Shown: piece after piece, positions 8,370-16,487 of the stretch
Numbering within the stretch: position 1 is the stretch's first letter
Layout of the letters: each line of letters begins with the position of its first letter
Assembly: GCF_023923225.1 (NCBI RefSeq)
Contig: NZ_CP099489.1
Coordinates: 3,472,001 to 3,536,000 of the forward strand
Source: Ornithinimicrobium faecis
GTDB lineage: Bacteria; Actinomycetota; Actinomycetes; Actinomycetales; Dermatophilaceae
Direction: 5' to 3'
Length of the DNA: 64,000 nt
Position numbers and translations under genes: made by a program
The notes under the pieces: model-generated
Told to the model about the DNA's origin: nothing
The model's input: only the letters and a program-made list of their open reading frames with translations
The model's database searches: none

Positions 8370-9356
8370 TCACACCTCACCCTCTGTTGCTCCGGCGTCG
8401 GTGTCGCCCAGCAGACTCCGGGCCGCTTCCTCTGTCGTGATCAGCACGTCGACGTAGCCACCGGCCAGTGCCCCACGGATTGCCTCGATCTTGTCGTTAC
8501 CTCCAGCCACGCCAACTACGTTGGGGATGGCCTTCAACTCATCGATCCCGATGCCGATGCGGCGGTGGTGTATGGGCAGTTCGAGGAGCTTCCCGTCCTT
8601 GTCAAAGAAGAGTCCGAGAACGTCGCCCACGGCCCCCTCTGCGGCATATCGCTCAAGCTCCTCCGCGCTGGCATATCCCGACAGAGCGAGGGTGGGCTCT
8701 CCAGTGAGACCGCCAATGCCGATCACGGCGTGATCGGCATTGTGACTCCGATCGATCACGGTTCGCACGCCGTCCTCCGCACGCAGTTGCATCGCCAACT
8801 TTGCAGAAGACACCAGGATCGGGGTAGGGATGACCCAGTCACGAGTAACGCCGGCTGTCGTGCCGCGGAGCCTGCGAAGATTCTTGACGTAAGCGTCAAC
8901 GCCGCCAGTAAGCGTCACCGTGCTGACATTGGACATGAGCTCTGGCGGGAGGAGCTCGAACGTCGCCCCGACCGTGTAGCCCCACCCCATGGCGAGGGTG
9001 TTCCCAAACTGGAGATGGTTCTTCAGGTACTGGGCCGCTCCGTGGGCCAGACGCTGGACGGTCTGCGCCTGGGTGCTCTGCCCGTCGGCGGCGGGAATCA
9101 CCACGGTGTCTCGCAGCCCGTAAACCTCCATGAGTCGTCGGCCAACCTCGAAGACCGGAAGGTAGTCCGAGTTGATGGTGAAGGAGACAACCCCGCTGCG
9201 GCGGCTCTTCTCCAGCAACCGACCGGCCGAGGCCCTGGACACGGACAACCGCCGGGCGATCTGATCCTGCGTCAGTTGCTCGACGTAGTAGTACCAGGCA
9301 GCTCTGACCAGCTGCTCCTCACTCGCCCACTCTGTGAGCTCGCGGCGATTGGCCAT
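8370..9356 (-). CDS. lsrR: LsrR-like transcriptional repressor (SorC/DeoR-type sugar-binding family)
   Basis: A 328-residue SorC-family regulator. The N-terminal HTH is seen in LTQDQIARRLSVSRASAGRLL. The rest is the SorC sugar-phosphate-binding domain, with GWGYTVGATFELLP and a C-terminal GGNDKIEAIRGAL. E. coli LsrR represses the lsr operon and is released by phospho-AI-2, and this gene's position between lsrB and lsrK fits the same job. The ATG at 9356 has AGGGAGG upstream; longer starts have none. Likely targets are the TGAGC/GCTCA palindromes at 14178-14249. Being inside the operon it represses would make expression autoregulated. Confidence 0.85.
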   Translation of the reverse strand: MANRRELTEWASEEQLVRAAWYYYVEQLTQDQIARRLSVSRASAGRLLEKSRRSGVVSFTINSDYLPVFEVGRRLMEVYGLRDTVVIPAADGQSTQAQTVQRLAHGAAQYLKNHLQFGNTLAMGWGYTVGATFELLPPELMSNVSTVTLTGGVDAYVKNLRRLRGTTAGVTRDWVIPTPILVSSAKLAMQLRAEDGVRTVIDRSHNADHAVIGIGGLTGEPTLALSGYASAEELERYAAEGAVGDVLGLFFDKDGKLLELPIHHRRIGIGIDELKAIPNVVGVAGGNDKIEAIRGALAGGYVDVLITTEEAARSLLGDTDAGATEGEV

Positions 9357-9398
9357 GCCCACCCTCCCTGATCTCATGTTCGGTCGACGTCCGTGCAA

Positions 9399-9431
9399 CG
9401 TGGGTGGGACGCTTGGAGCGTCCCACCCACG
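9399..9431 (-). terminator. Perfect 15-bp hairpin between lsrB and lsrR
   Basis: The stem arms 9399-9413 and 9417-9431 are perfectly complementary, with a 3-base loop. It starts 8 bases after the lsrB stop codon and ends 43 bases before the lsrR ATG. No U-run follows on the minus-strand transcript, so it is not a classical terminator. In transport operons such intercistronic stems often protect the binding-protein mRNA or partly stop transcription, raising LsrB over downstream genes. That role is inference. Confidence 0.7.
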
Positions 9432-9438
9432 TCACCGC

Positions 9439-10500
9439 TCAGAAGTCGAAGTCACCAATGTTGTCGGCTGTGAAGACGGTCCGCTCGGGCATCACGATGA
9501 TGCCGTTGCCATCCGCTTCATAGTCATACCCCTGGACGGAGTTCGGCGAGACCTCCAGCGTGCCGAAGCCCTCGGCTTCGAAGGTGTCGCCGACGTTCAA
9601 GGTGTTCCCGTCGAGCAGGTGTGCGGCCACCGCCACGGACATAGCGCCCTGCTGCTGGACGTCCCACAGGGCGAACCTGTCGAGCACGTCGTTCTCGATG
9701 TATTCCCTCATGACGTTCGGGGTCGAGAAGCCGACGAGTTCAATGCCGTCAGCGCTCAGGTTCTCCAGTGCCTGCGCACTGCCCGGCAGAGCGTTTGCGT
9801 CCGGGGCGATGATCGCCTTGAGATCCGGGTTGGCGTTGACCAGCGCCTCTGTCTGCTGCACCGCGAGTTCGGTCTGGTTCTCCGAGAAGACTGTGTCGAC
9901 GATCTCCCACTCCGTGTCCGACTCGATAATGCCCTTGGCAACCTCGGCCCACTGGTTCTGGTCCGTCACAGTGGGGCTGGAGTAGTGGAAAGCAACCTCG
10001 GCAGCCTCATCTGTGGGGACATTCTCGGCGGCCATCTCGACGAGCAGCGAACCCAACTGATCCGGCGTGCCCTGGCTGATGTAGAACTGCCGGCATTCCG
10101 GGTTGGTGTCAGAGTCCCAGGTGAGGACGACGACGCCTTGGTCCATTGCCTTCTTCAGCGCGGAGCACAGGCCGTCCGGCGACACCGAGGAGACGATCAG
10201 AGCGTCGTATCCCTGGGAGGTGTAGGTGTTGATCAGTTCTACCTGCTTCGCCACCGAGGCCTCGGCAGAACCGCGATACTGAACGTCGAGGCCAAAGTCG
10301 CCGCCAGCGGCCTCGGCGCCGGCACCGCCCGCCTCGAAGAATCCAACGCCAGTGAGCTTTGGAATGAATGCCACTTGGGGGAGGTCTCCACCGTCCCCAC
10401 CGTCGCTGCTTCCGCCATTGTCTCCGTCACCAGAGCCACATGCGGCGAGCATCAGGCAAGCTGCTGCGATGCCGATGGCACCCGTCAAGCGATTCCTCAT
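9439..10500 (-). CDS. lsrB: LsrB homologue, autoinducer-2 binding lipoprotein
   Basis: A 353-residue ABC-transporter binding protein with a lipoprotein signal: basic start, hydrophobic core and lipobox LAAC at Cys21, followed by a Gly/Asp-rich linker. The mature part aligns very closely with enteric LsrB. The residues that contact R-THMF in Salmonella LsrB (K35, D116, D166, Q167, P220, A222) correspond to K48 (IPKLTGVGFF), D129 (LTWDSDT), D180 and Q181 (TVTDQNQW), P233 and A235 (IAPDANALP); all are identical. The C-terminal SPNSVQGYDYEADGNGI is also near-identical. This is strong evidence for AI-2 as ligand. The ATG at 10500 has AAGGAGAGG upstream; longer starts lack a signal peptide. Confidence 0.95.
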   Translation of the reverse strand: MRNRLTGAIGIAAACLMLAACGSGDGDNGGSSDGGDGGDLPQVAFIPKLTGVGFFEAGGAGAEAAGGDFGLDVQYRGSAEASVAKQVELINTYTSQGYDALIVSSVSPDGLCSALKKAMDQGVVVLTWDSDTNPECRQFYISQGTPDQLGSLLVEMAAENVPTDEAAEVAFHYSSPTVTDQNQWAEVAKGIIESDTEWEIVDTVFSENQTELAVQQTEALVNANPDLKAIIAPDANALPGSAQALENLSADGIELVGFSTPNVMREYIENDVLDRFALWDVQQQGAMSVAVAAHLLDGNTLNVGDTFEAEGFGTLEVSPNSVQGYDYEADGNGIIVMPERTVFTADNIGDFDF

Positions 10501-10586
10501 TGAACCTCTCCTTCGTCTCACGATCCGGTTGCGGATCCCTGTTGATCTGCTTGCCGGCCTTTCCGGGTCGCAGGGTGCTCCGTCCG

Positions 10587-11627
10587 TCAGGCGACAGGCT
10601 GAGCGGATTTTCCTTCGGCTTTGAGAGCTGCGCGTTGGACGCGCCGGTTCTTCACGCGCTCCCTGAAGTGTCCGGACCACCACCGCAGGCTCGCAACGAC
10701 GACTAGTGCAGATCCCGTCACCACAGCCACCTGGTTCTCGGTCATCCCCATGAACCGCAGGCCCTGTTGAAGAAAGCCGATCACGAACGTTGCGATGAGC
10801 ACTCCACCGATGCTCCCCTCACCGCCATACATCGAAACGCCGCCGATGACGACGAGGGTCAGTGTCGGCATGAGCAGTGCGTCCCCTATGTCGGCTCGTG
10901 CCGACGACAGATAGGAGGTGAGCAGGATCCCGACGAAACCTGCGCAGAGCGCGGTCAGCACGTAGGAGACCGTGATCACCTTGCCGATGGACAACCCGGC
11001 GTATGCCGCAGCCTTCGGGTTCGCGCCGATCAGTCTCGCCTGGCGGCCGTAGGAGCTCTTACCGAGCAGCACCGCGAATACAACGGCGACCACGAGGAAG
11101 ATGACCAACATGTTGGGGACGCCGAGCGTTTTTCCACTGGCGAGCGCCACGAATGACGGCGGCAGTCCTGAGATCCCCTCGAAGGAGGAGACACCGCCCA
11201 AGCCAGAGGCTCCGAGAGCCAGGCCCGCGAAGAGGAAGAGCGTGCCGAGAGTGATCACCATGGGTTGCGCTCCGGTGCTGACGATGAGGGCGGCGTTGAC
11301 CAGCCCGGCCACGAACGCTGCGGCGAGTCCCACCAGCACAGCAAGCCAGATGTTCAGGCCCGCCTGGAAGGTGACACCCGTAATGATCGCCGAGAGCGAG
11401 GCGACCGATCCGAAACTGATGTCGATGCCGCCTGTGATCATGACGAGAGCCAGGGGCATGGCGATGATGCCGAGATACACGAAGTCGGACGTGGAGTTAA
11501 GCATCCGCAGGGGGTCGAGGAACCGTGGGTTTGTCGAGGCGAAGAAGGCGATCTCTAGCAGGAGAACACCGATCAGAGCCGTCTCCCATCGCACAGAGCG
11601 CTGCAGCACGGTCTTCAGAGCGTTCAC
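10587..11627 (-). CDS. lsrD: LsrD homologue, AI-2 ABC transporter permease
   Basis: A 346-residue integral membrane protein of the RbsC/LsrD permease family, with roughly ten hydrophobic segments. GGIDISFGSVASL near the N terminus and ITLGTLFLFAGLAL are characteristic; the segment order TSDFVYLGI, GGIDISFGS, VITLGTL matches E. coli LsrD. With LsrC it forms the membrane channel energised by LsrA. Its ATG overlaps the lsrC stop by 4 bases (ATGA). It is followed by an 86-base gap and lsrB, whose own strong ribosome-binding site suggests higher translation. The C-terminal tail is basic and cytoplasmic. Confidence 0.9.
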   Translation of the reverse strand: MNALKTVLQRSVRWETALIGVLLLEIAFFASTNPRFLDPLRMLNSTSDFVYLGIIAMPLALVMITGGIDISFGSVASLSAIITGVTFQAGLNIWLAVLVGLAAAFVAGLVNAALIVSTGAQPMVITLGTLFLFAGLALGASGLGGVSSFEGISGLPPSFVALASGKTLGVPNMLVIFLVVAVVFAVLLGKSSYGRQARLIGANPKAAAYAGLSIGKVITVSYVLTALCAGFVGILLTSYLSSARADIGDALLMPTLTLVVIGGVSMYGGEGSIGGVLIATFVIGFLQQGLRFMGMTENQVAVVTGSALVVVASLRWWSGHFRERVKNRRVQRAALKAEGKSAQPVA

Positions 11628-12643
11628 TGGGCTACCTTCCTGTTTTCGGCAGCGTCTGGGGCTGCCTCGTGCACGGCTCGGTAGCGGTCGAGAACACGGC
11701 GGTGATCGAGGGCCTTGCGCACTCGGGCGTCGGCGAACAGCGCGACGAGCAGGATCGCACCGATGACGGTGTCTGCCCAGAACCCCGGGATGCCAAGAAA
11801 ACTCAGCGAGCTGACTGCTGCGGTAATGAAGACCGCACCGGCCGCTGCCCCGAAGACTGTGCCCACACCGCCGGAGAGCGCGACACCACCAATCACCGCG
11901 GCTGCGATCGCCCGCATCTCGATCCCCTGGCCCGCCTGGTTACTGATTGATCCGACCTGCGCCAGGAAGACCAGCGCCGCAGCAGCAGCGCACACTCCCG
12001 ACACGGCAAAGGCGAGAATGATGACACCGTTGGTCCGGACACCGATCAGGTGTGCTCCGTCGCGGTTATCTCCCGTGGCGTAGACGTGACGCCCCAAGCG
12101 CGTGCGGCCAAGGAACAGCCCAATACCAATGAGCGCCACGATGACAAGCCACACCAGGAGCGGAACGCCGAGGATGTCAGCGCGCCCAATCGCCTTGTAG
12201 CCCGCCGGGACGTTCTCGATGGAATGCCCTTCGGTGATGAGGAAGGACAGACCGCGATACGCGCCCAGGGTGCCGAGAGTCATGACGATGGACGGGACGT
12301 GACCGTAGGTCACACCGAGCCCGTTCACCACCCCTAGAGCAGCTCCGAGAGCAAGGACGACCACTACTGTGAGCACGGCCGGGACACCGTCGCGAAGCAT
12401 CAGGCCGCCGACGATTCCGGTCAAGGCGAGCATGGAACCGACAGAGACATCGATATTCCGAGTCATGATCACGACAGCACTACCGGCCGCGAGCAGCGCG
12501 AGTATCACGGTCGAGTTGGCAATGCGCAGGAGGTTACTCGGGGCTGCGAACGCCGGTTGCACAAGCATGACGAGCAGCACGAGGATGACGACGCCGCTGA
12601 CGGTCACCGCCTCGCGGTGTCTCAGCAATGAACGCAGGTTCAT
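11624..12643 (-). CDS. lsrC: LsrC homologue, AI-2 ABC transporter permease
   Basis: A 339-residue polytopic permease of the ribose/AI-2 type, with about ten membrane segments. The family motif RNIDVSVGSMLALTG is in the first third, followed by PSIVMTLGTLGAYRGL; both are typical of LsrC. It forms a heterodimer with LsrD. The start ATG overlaps the lsrA stop by 4 bases, and its stop overlaps the lsrD start in the same way, so lsrA, lsrC and lsrD form one translationally coupled block, in the same order as in E. coli lsrACDB. Confidence 0.9.
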   Translation of the reverse strand: MNLRSLLRHREAVTVSGVVILVLLVMLVQPAFAAPSNLLRIANSTVILALLAAGSAVVIMTRNIDVSVGSMLALTGIVGGLMLRDGVPAVLTVVVVLALGAALGVVNGLGVTYGHVPSIVMTLGTLGAYRGLSFLITEGHSIENVPAGYKAIGRADILGVPLLVWLVIVALIGIGLFLGRTRLGRHVYATGDNRDGAHLIGVRTNGVIILAFAVSGVCAAAAALVFLAQVGSISNQAGQGIEMRAIAAAVIGGVALSGGVGTVFGAAAGAVFITAAVSSLSFLGIPGFWADTVIGAILLVALFADARVRKALDHRRVLDRYRAVHEAAPDAAENRKVAQ

Positions 12644-14154
12644 ACAGACACACCGTCCGCCCGGGTGCCAAACGCACCGTCCCGGATGGCCGAGAACGTG
12701 ATCTGCTCTGCCTCCAGCTCTTCGCCGATGCGACCGTCTCGCATGATGACCACCCGAGTGGCGAGCTCGACGATCTCCTCGAAGTCCGACGAGATCAACA
12801 GCACCGCCAAGCCCTGCTCGGCCAGTTCCCGGATCATCTTGTACAGGTCGGCCCGGGCCCCCACGTCAACTCCGCGCGACGGCTCGTCGAGGATGATGAC
12901 GCGGGGCTCGGGTGCCAGCGACTTGGCCAGCGACACCTTCTGCTGATTGCCGCCGGAGAGGTTCCCGACTCGACGTTCAGCGCTGCCCTTCTGCACCGCT
13001 AGCTGCGTGGTGAGCCTGCTGGCCACTTGGCGCTCACGCTTGCTGTTCAGCAGCCCCAGGCTCGTAACGCGGCTCAGGACAGTTGAACTGCAGTTCTCGG
13101 TGATGGTTCCCAGCAAAAAGACCCCGTGGGCGTGACGGTCCTCGGCAACGTAGGAGAGTCCCCTCGTCAGAGATCGCTTCGGGCTGCGGTGCTGGTAGCG
13201 CTCTCCGAGCAAAGTCACGTCGCCGGTGCCCGGACGCAGACCGAACACCGTCTCCGCTAGCTCAGTGCGGCCAGCGCCGACCACCCCAGCGATGCCGAGG
13301 ACCTCACCTGGGAAGACATCGAGAGTCACGTCGGTGAAGCCCTGACCTGTGAAGCCCTGCAGAGATAGAGCAGGAGGTCCATCGACCGCTCGCGCGACCT
13401 GCCCCTGCTCCTCGCGCGAGACCTGCTCGGACTCCGGCACCATAGTGGAGACCAGTTCCTCGACAGAGGTGTCGGCTGTGGCCTTCTGTAGCACCATGGC
13501 ACCGTCTCGGAGGACTGTGACCCGGTCACAAAGAGCGAAGATCTCGGACATGCGGTGGGTCACATAAAAGATGCCCACGCCACTGGCCGCGAGGGCCCGG
13601 AGCCGCTCAAACAACTGGTCTGCCTCACGAGCCGTTAGTGCGCCAGTGGGTTCGTCGACGATCAGGAGGCGGGCCTTGCGCAACACCCCACGCACAATCT
13701 CGATGAGCTGCTGGTCGGAAATGCTCAGCTCGTGGGCACGCGCGTCGAGGTCAATGGCGTGTCCGAGAGCCTGGATCGCTGCCTTAACCTCGGCGCGGGA
13801 GAGCGGCACAGCCAACGACAGCGTGACGTTCTCGAACACGGTGAGATTTGGAAAGAGCTGCGGTTCCTGCGGGACCATGTACACCGCGTTCGCATGGGCA
13901 GTGCGTGGATTGAGATTGCGTACTTCGCTGCCACCAATGACAATTCGGCCAGCATCGGGGGTGACCACACCCGTCAGAGCCTTCATCAACGTGGATTTGC
14001 CAGCACCGTTCCCTCCGACGAGCGCGTGGATCTCACCGGCTTGGACATCGATGTCGACCCCCTTGAGCACGGGAATGCCGCCGTAGGACTTCCACAGCCT
14101 CTCTACCGCTGCAACGACCCCGTTCGCCGGGGGCTGGCTTGCGTCGTGCTCCAC
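12640..14154 (-). CDS. lsrA: LsrA homologue, AI-2 ABC transporter ATPase with two NBDs
   Basis: A 504-residue double nucleotide-binding protein of the sugar ABC family (E. coli LsrA is about 511). NBD1 has an intact Walker A (GGNGAGKSTL) and Walker B (LLIVDEPTGAL), with a weak signature (LSISDQQLIEI). NBD2 has a degenerate Walker A (GVVGAGRTEL) but a full LSGGNQQKV signature and ILDEPSRGVD. Such asymmetry is normal for the family. The GTG at 14154 is preferred because AAAGGAG lies 5 bases before it. An ATG at 14193 would put the start inside the operator cluster and lacks a ribosome-binding site. First gene of the operon. Confidence 0.92.
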   Translation of the reverse strand: MEHDASQPPANGVVAAVERLWKSYGGIPVLKGVDIDVQAGEIHALVGGNGAGKSTLMKALTGVVTPDAGRIVIGGSEVRNLNPRTAHANAVYMVPQEPQLFPNLTVFENVTLSLAVPLSRAEVKAAIQALGHAIDLDARAHELSISDQQLIEIVRGVLRKARLLIVDEPTGALTAREADQLFERLRALAASGVGIFYVTHRMSEIFALCDRVTVLRDGAMVLQKATADTSVEELVSTMVPESEQVSREEQGQVARAVDGPPALSLQGFTGQGFTDVTLDVFPGEVLGIAGVVGAGRTELAETVFGLRPGTGDVTLLGERYQHRSPKRSLTRGLSYVAEDRHAHGVFLLGTITENCSSTVLSRVTSLGLLNSKRERQVASRLTTQLAVQKGSAERRVGNLSGGNQQKVSLAKSLAPEPRVIILDEPSRGVDVGARADLYKMIRELAEQGLAVLLISSDFEEIVELATRVVIMRDGRIGEELEAEQITFSAIRDGAFGTRADGVSV

Positions 14155-14177
14155 CAGGGCTCCTTTGCCTTTGCGGG

Positions 14178-14249
14178 ATGAGCAGTTGCTCATGATGCGC
14201 TCAACTGCTCACACCATAGACCTCCGCTCAGCCAGTGAGCAACCGCTCA
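14178..14249. promoter_or_regulatory. Operator cluster upstream of lsrA (candidate LsrR sites)
   Basis: Two palindromes bracket the segment: ATGAGCAGTTGCTCAT (14178-14193, perfect) and TGAGCAACCGCTCA (14236-14249, perfect apart from its four central bases). Between them, extra GCTCA half-sites start at 14199, 14207 and 14226. The half-sites starting at 14207, 14226 and 14245 are exactly 19 bases apart. A minus-strand -10-like TATGGT (14213-14218) lies in the middle, with a weak TTGCTC -35 inside the outer palindrome, so binding would block the promoter. No other regulator gene lies between here and lsrA, which makes LsrR the natural candidate. Confidence 0.65.
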
Positions 14250-14324
14250 TGTCATATTCGTGCTTCGTCCTGGTGCAGCTGATGTCGTTACGCCTGCGGC
14301 CAGCCTGCCTAGCGCACAAGGCAA

Positions 14325-14360
14325 GGCCGGTGATCCCGCCGCATGCGGGCATCACCGGCC
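14325..14360 (-). terminator. Hairpin downstream of the DeoR-family gene
   Basis: Arms 14325-14334 and 14351-14360 (GGCCGGTGAT and its complement) are perfect, with further pairing of CCGC and GCGG inside. It lies about 90 bases after the DeoR stop at 14453 and before the lsrA operator region. It therefore probably ends the leftward RuBisCO-like/kinase/DeoR transcript and insulates the lsr promoter. A strong U-run is missing. Confidence 0.55.
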
Positions 14361-14452
14361 ACCAATACAAACCCCGAGTTGGGCACCCAGTCGCCAGAAC
14401 GGCCACAGGCAAGTACGCCCCCACGACTAGGGAACGGCCGCTGCCGTCTGAC

Positions 14453-15220
14453 TCAGTTCGACGTAGAAGCCCCGACCGACACGACGTCGACCTGCACGCC
14501 AGCCTCGGCCAGACTGTCAGCAAGGGCGCGGTCGGGCTCGCGCGTGGTGACGAGCTTGTCAATGAGGGCGAGCCGCCCGAGCGAGAAGCTGGACTCGCGC
14601 CCCAGCTTGGTGTGGTCCGCGACGAGGATCACCTCCGAGGCGCGCTCAATGAGGGCACGCCGGAAGAAGGTCTCCTTGACCTCGTGATAGGTCACCCCGC
14701 GTGCCGCGCTGACGCCGCCGCAGCCCAGGATCACCTTGTCCAGGGCATAGGGCTCGAGCGCGGACGACACGTCGTGCGGGATGATCGAACCCTCCCCATT
14801 GATCTGTCCCGCGACACACAACCGCTCCACGGCAGTGCTTCGCAGCACGTGCAGGGCCTCCAGGGAGTTGGAGAGCACGGTCACATTGCCCCGGACGTTC
14901 AGTTCCTCAGCGATGGCGGTGCAGGTGCTCCCGACATCCAACGCCAGGAACTGGTCGTCGACGAGGCCCCCGACGACCCAGCGCGCCATCGCCAGCTTCT
15001 CGGCACGCATCACCTCGGCGCGCAGCGCCGGCTCCTGCCTGCTAGTGGCGCCCCCGTGCACGCGATTGATCAGCCCGCGGTTGCTGAGTTCGGCCATGTC
15101 GCGCCGGATGGTCATCGCAGAGACATCCAGACTCACGGCCAGGCCGCTGACGTCGACCCGCCCCTCCTGGCTGATCGCCTGAAAGATCGCTTCCTGCCGT
15201 GTGCGTTTACCGGTCGCCAT
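14453..15220 (-). CDS. DeoR-family transcriptional repressor of the acid-sugar locus
   Basis: A 255-residue DeoR/GlpR-type regulator. The N-terminal winged HTH includes DVSGLAVSLDVSAMTIRRDMAEL, the RRD signature of the family, followed by RVHGGA. The C-terminal DeoR sensor domain shows ALDVGSTCTAIAEEL, TVLSNSLEAL, GQINGEG, and ILVADHTKLG. Such proteins bind phosphorylated sugar intermediates. The ATG at 15220 is chosen: it overlaps the kinase stop by 14 bases and has GGGGAAGAGAG upstream. As the third gene of the RuBisCO-like operon it probably controls the divergent promoter region at 17.75-17.90 kb, which carries GAAC/GTTC repeats. Confidence 0.88.
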   Translation of the reverse strand: MATGKRTRQEAIFQAISQEGRVDVSGLAVSLDVSAMTIRRDMAELSNRGLINRVHGGATSRQEPALRAEVMRAEKLAMARWVVGGLVDDQFLALDVGSTCTAIAEELNVRGNVTVLSNSLEALHVLRSTAVERLCVAGQINGEGSIIPHDVSSALEPYALDKVILGCGGVSAARGVTYHEVKETFFRRALIERASEVILVADHTKLGRESSFSLGRLALIDKLVTTREPDRALADSLAEAGVQVDVVSVGASTSN

Positions 15221-16487
15221 TCCCGTTGCTCTCTTCCCCGAGGGCCGCGTGCACAAAGAAGTCCACGCTGCCGATCTGGCCGCCCTTGAGGACGACCTCC
15301 TGAGTGCTTCCTCCAATGCCATCAACCAGGCACAGACACGTGTCCCGATCCAGCACCGCAACAGTGGTGAGCTTCGTTGCGCCCAAGAGTGTCAGAACAT
15401 CACCGGAGGTATCGCCACCAGCCACAACGAGTCTCGCGAACTGGCCGAGGTTGTGGCTGACGATGTGGGCCAGCCCTGTTGGCACCAGGGTCCCGAGCCC
15501 TGCCGATGCTTCCACCCGAGCAGGCGAGGCTCCGCCGCTGTGGACCAGCACATGCTGTCCGCTTGCAAGGAGCTGGTTGGCCTCGGTGGCCACGGTCTCT
15601 GGCGCGCCTGCGGCGGGATCCCACGCCAACACGGACCAGTCCGATCGTTCTTCCACGCGAGCGATCTGAGCCGCGGTCAACTCCGAGCAGGAGCCAGCGA
15701 CGACGAGCACCGGCCCTGAGGCAGCCTGGGTCGACACCTGGTGAGCGGGGTCCTCGCGCCAGCCCAGTCCGGCGCCCAGCCCGAGGGTGGCGCCACCCGA
15801 ACCGATGACGTATGCCGGGGCCTCCCCTGCGAGGAAGGTCCCGTGAGTGGTGAGGTCATCGGGGTGGACAGCGTCCAACACCACCAGTCGGTGTCCGGCC
15901 GCGGCCTCGCGTTCCCAGGCCAACGACAGTCGCTCCTGTTGGCGCAGGTCCTCCAGAGTGATGCTGCCGACCGCCTCCCCAATCTGCTCGGCAAAGTGCA
16001 GCCGCAGGTCTGACTCGCGCATCGGAGTGCTCGGGTGGTTGGCCATCGTCGGTTGCCGATCCAAGCGATAGACGGTGCCGCGATCGTTGGCGAAGTGATG
16101 AGCGAAGGCCGTGAAGCGTCGCAGTCCGGGCTGCGCGGCCCACAGGGCAATCCGCTCTGCTCCGCGCTCCAGGAACTGCGCGAACGGTGGTCGTATCGAT
16201 CCACGAGTGGGTGATGAGTCGGCAGTGCTGCAAATCTTGTACTGCACCACCCGCGGTTCCTGCGTCAACGCGTGGTCGAGGATGCGGCGCAGGCTGTCGC
16301 TGACCTCCTCTGGCGCTGAGCGCCGGAAGGTGGTGGCCACTCCCGTGCAGGTCCGCAACTCACTGGCGTCAGCGGCCAGGAATGACTCCTCGGACAGGAA
16401 CATGGTGGCGGGCTCGCCGCACCGGGCAGCCTGCAGCAGCACGTCCACTCCCCCAGTGAAGTCGTCGGCGACGAAAAAGACGTCCAT
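15207..16487 (-). CDS. Four-carbon acid sugar kinase family protein (DUF1537), first copy
   Basis: A 426-residue ATP-dependent acid-sugar kinase of the DUF1537 family. The N-terminal substrate domain begins with the hallmark VADDFTGGVD, and the C-terminal nucleotide domain has LVVAGGDTSGDVL and VLKGGQIG. Characterised members phosphorylate 3-oxo-tetronates, D-threonate, L-threonate or, for OiaK, 3-oxo-isoapionate. Pairing with a RuBisCO-like protein, as here, is what is known for OiaK in D-apionate catabolism. Start is the ATG at 16487, which shares its A with the RuBisCO-like stop (TGATG). It is clearly diverged from the second DUF1537 kinase at 21.7 kb, so the two likely have different substrates. 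Confidence 0.85.
   Translation of the reverse strand: MDVFFVADDFTGGVDVLLQAARCGEPATMFLSEESFLAADASELRTCTGVATTFRRSAPEEVSDSLRRILDHALTQEPRVVQYKICSTADSSPTRGSIRPPFAQFLERGAERIALWAAQPGLRRFTAFAHHFANDRGTVYRLDRQPTMANHPSTPMRESDLRLHFAEQIGEAVGSITLEDLRQQERLSLAWEREAAAGHRLVVLDAVHPDDLTTHGTFLAGEAPAYVIGSGGATLGLGAGLGWREDPAHQVSTQAASGPVLVVAGSCSELTAAQIARVEERSDWSVLAWDPAAGAPETVATEANQLLASGQHVLVHSGGASPARVEASAGLGTLVPTGLAHIVSHNLGQFARLVVAGGDTSGDVLTLLGATKLTTVAVLDRDTCLCLVDGIGGSTQEVVLKGGQIGSVDFFVHAALGEESNGNGDR

Noticed and set aside
9399..9431. Full rho-independent terminator ending the operon after lsrB
   Set aside because: No U-run follows and lsrR starts 43 bases later in a continuing co-directional series with coupled lsrK, so complete termination is unlikely.
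10587..12643. Ribose transporter (rbsC-type) instead of lsrC/lsrD
   Set aside because: The permeases alone would be ambiguous, but the neighbouring LsrB with all AI-2 contacts, LsrK and LsrF settle the assignment.
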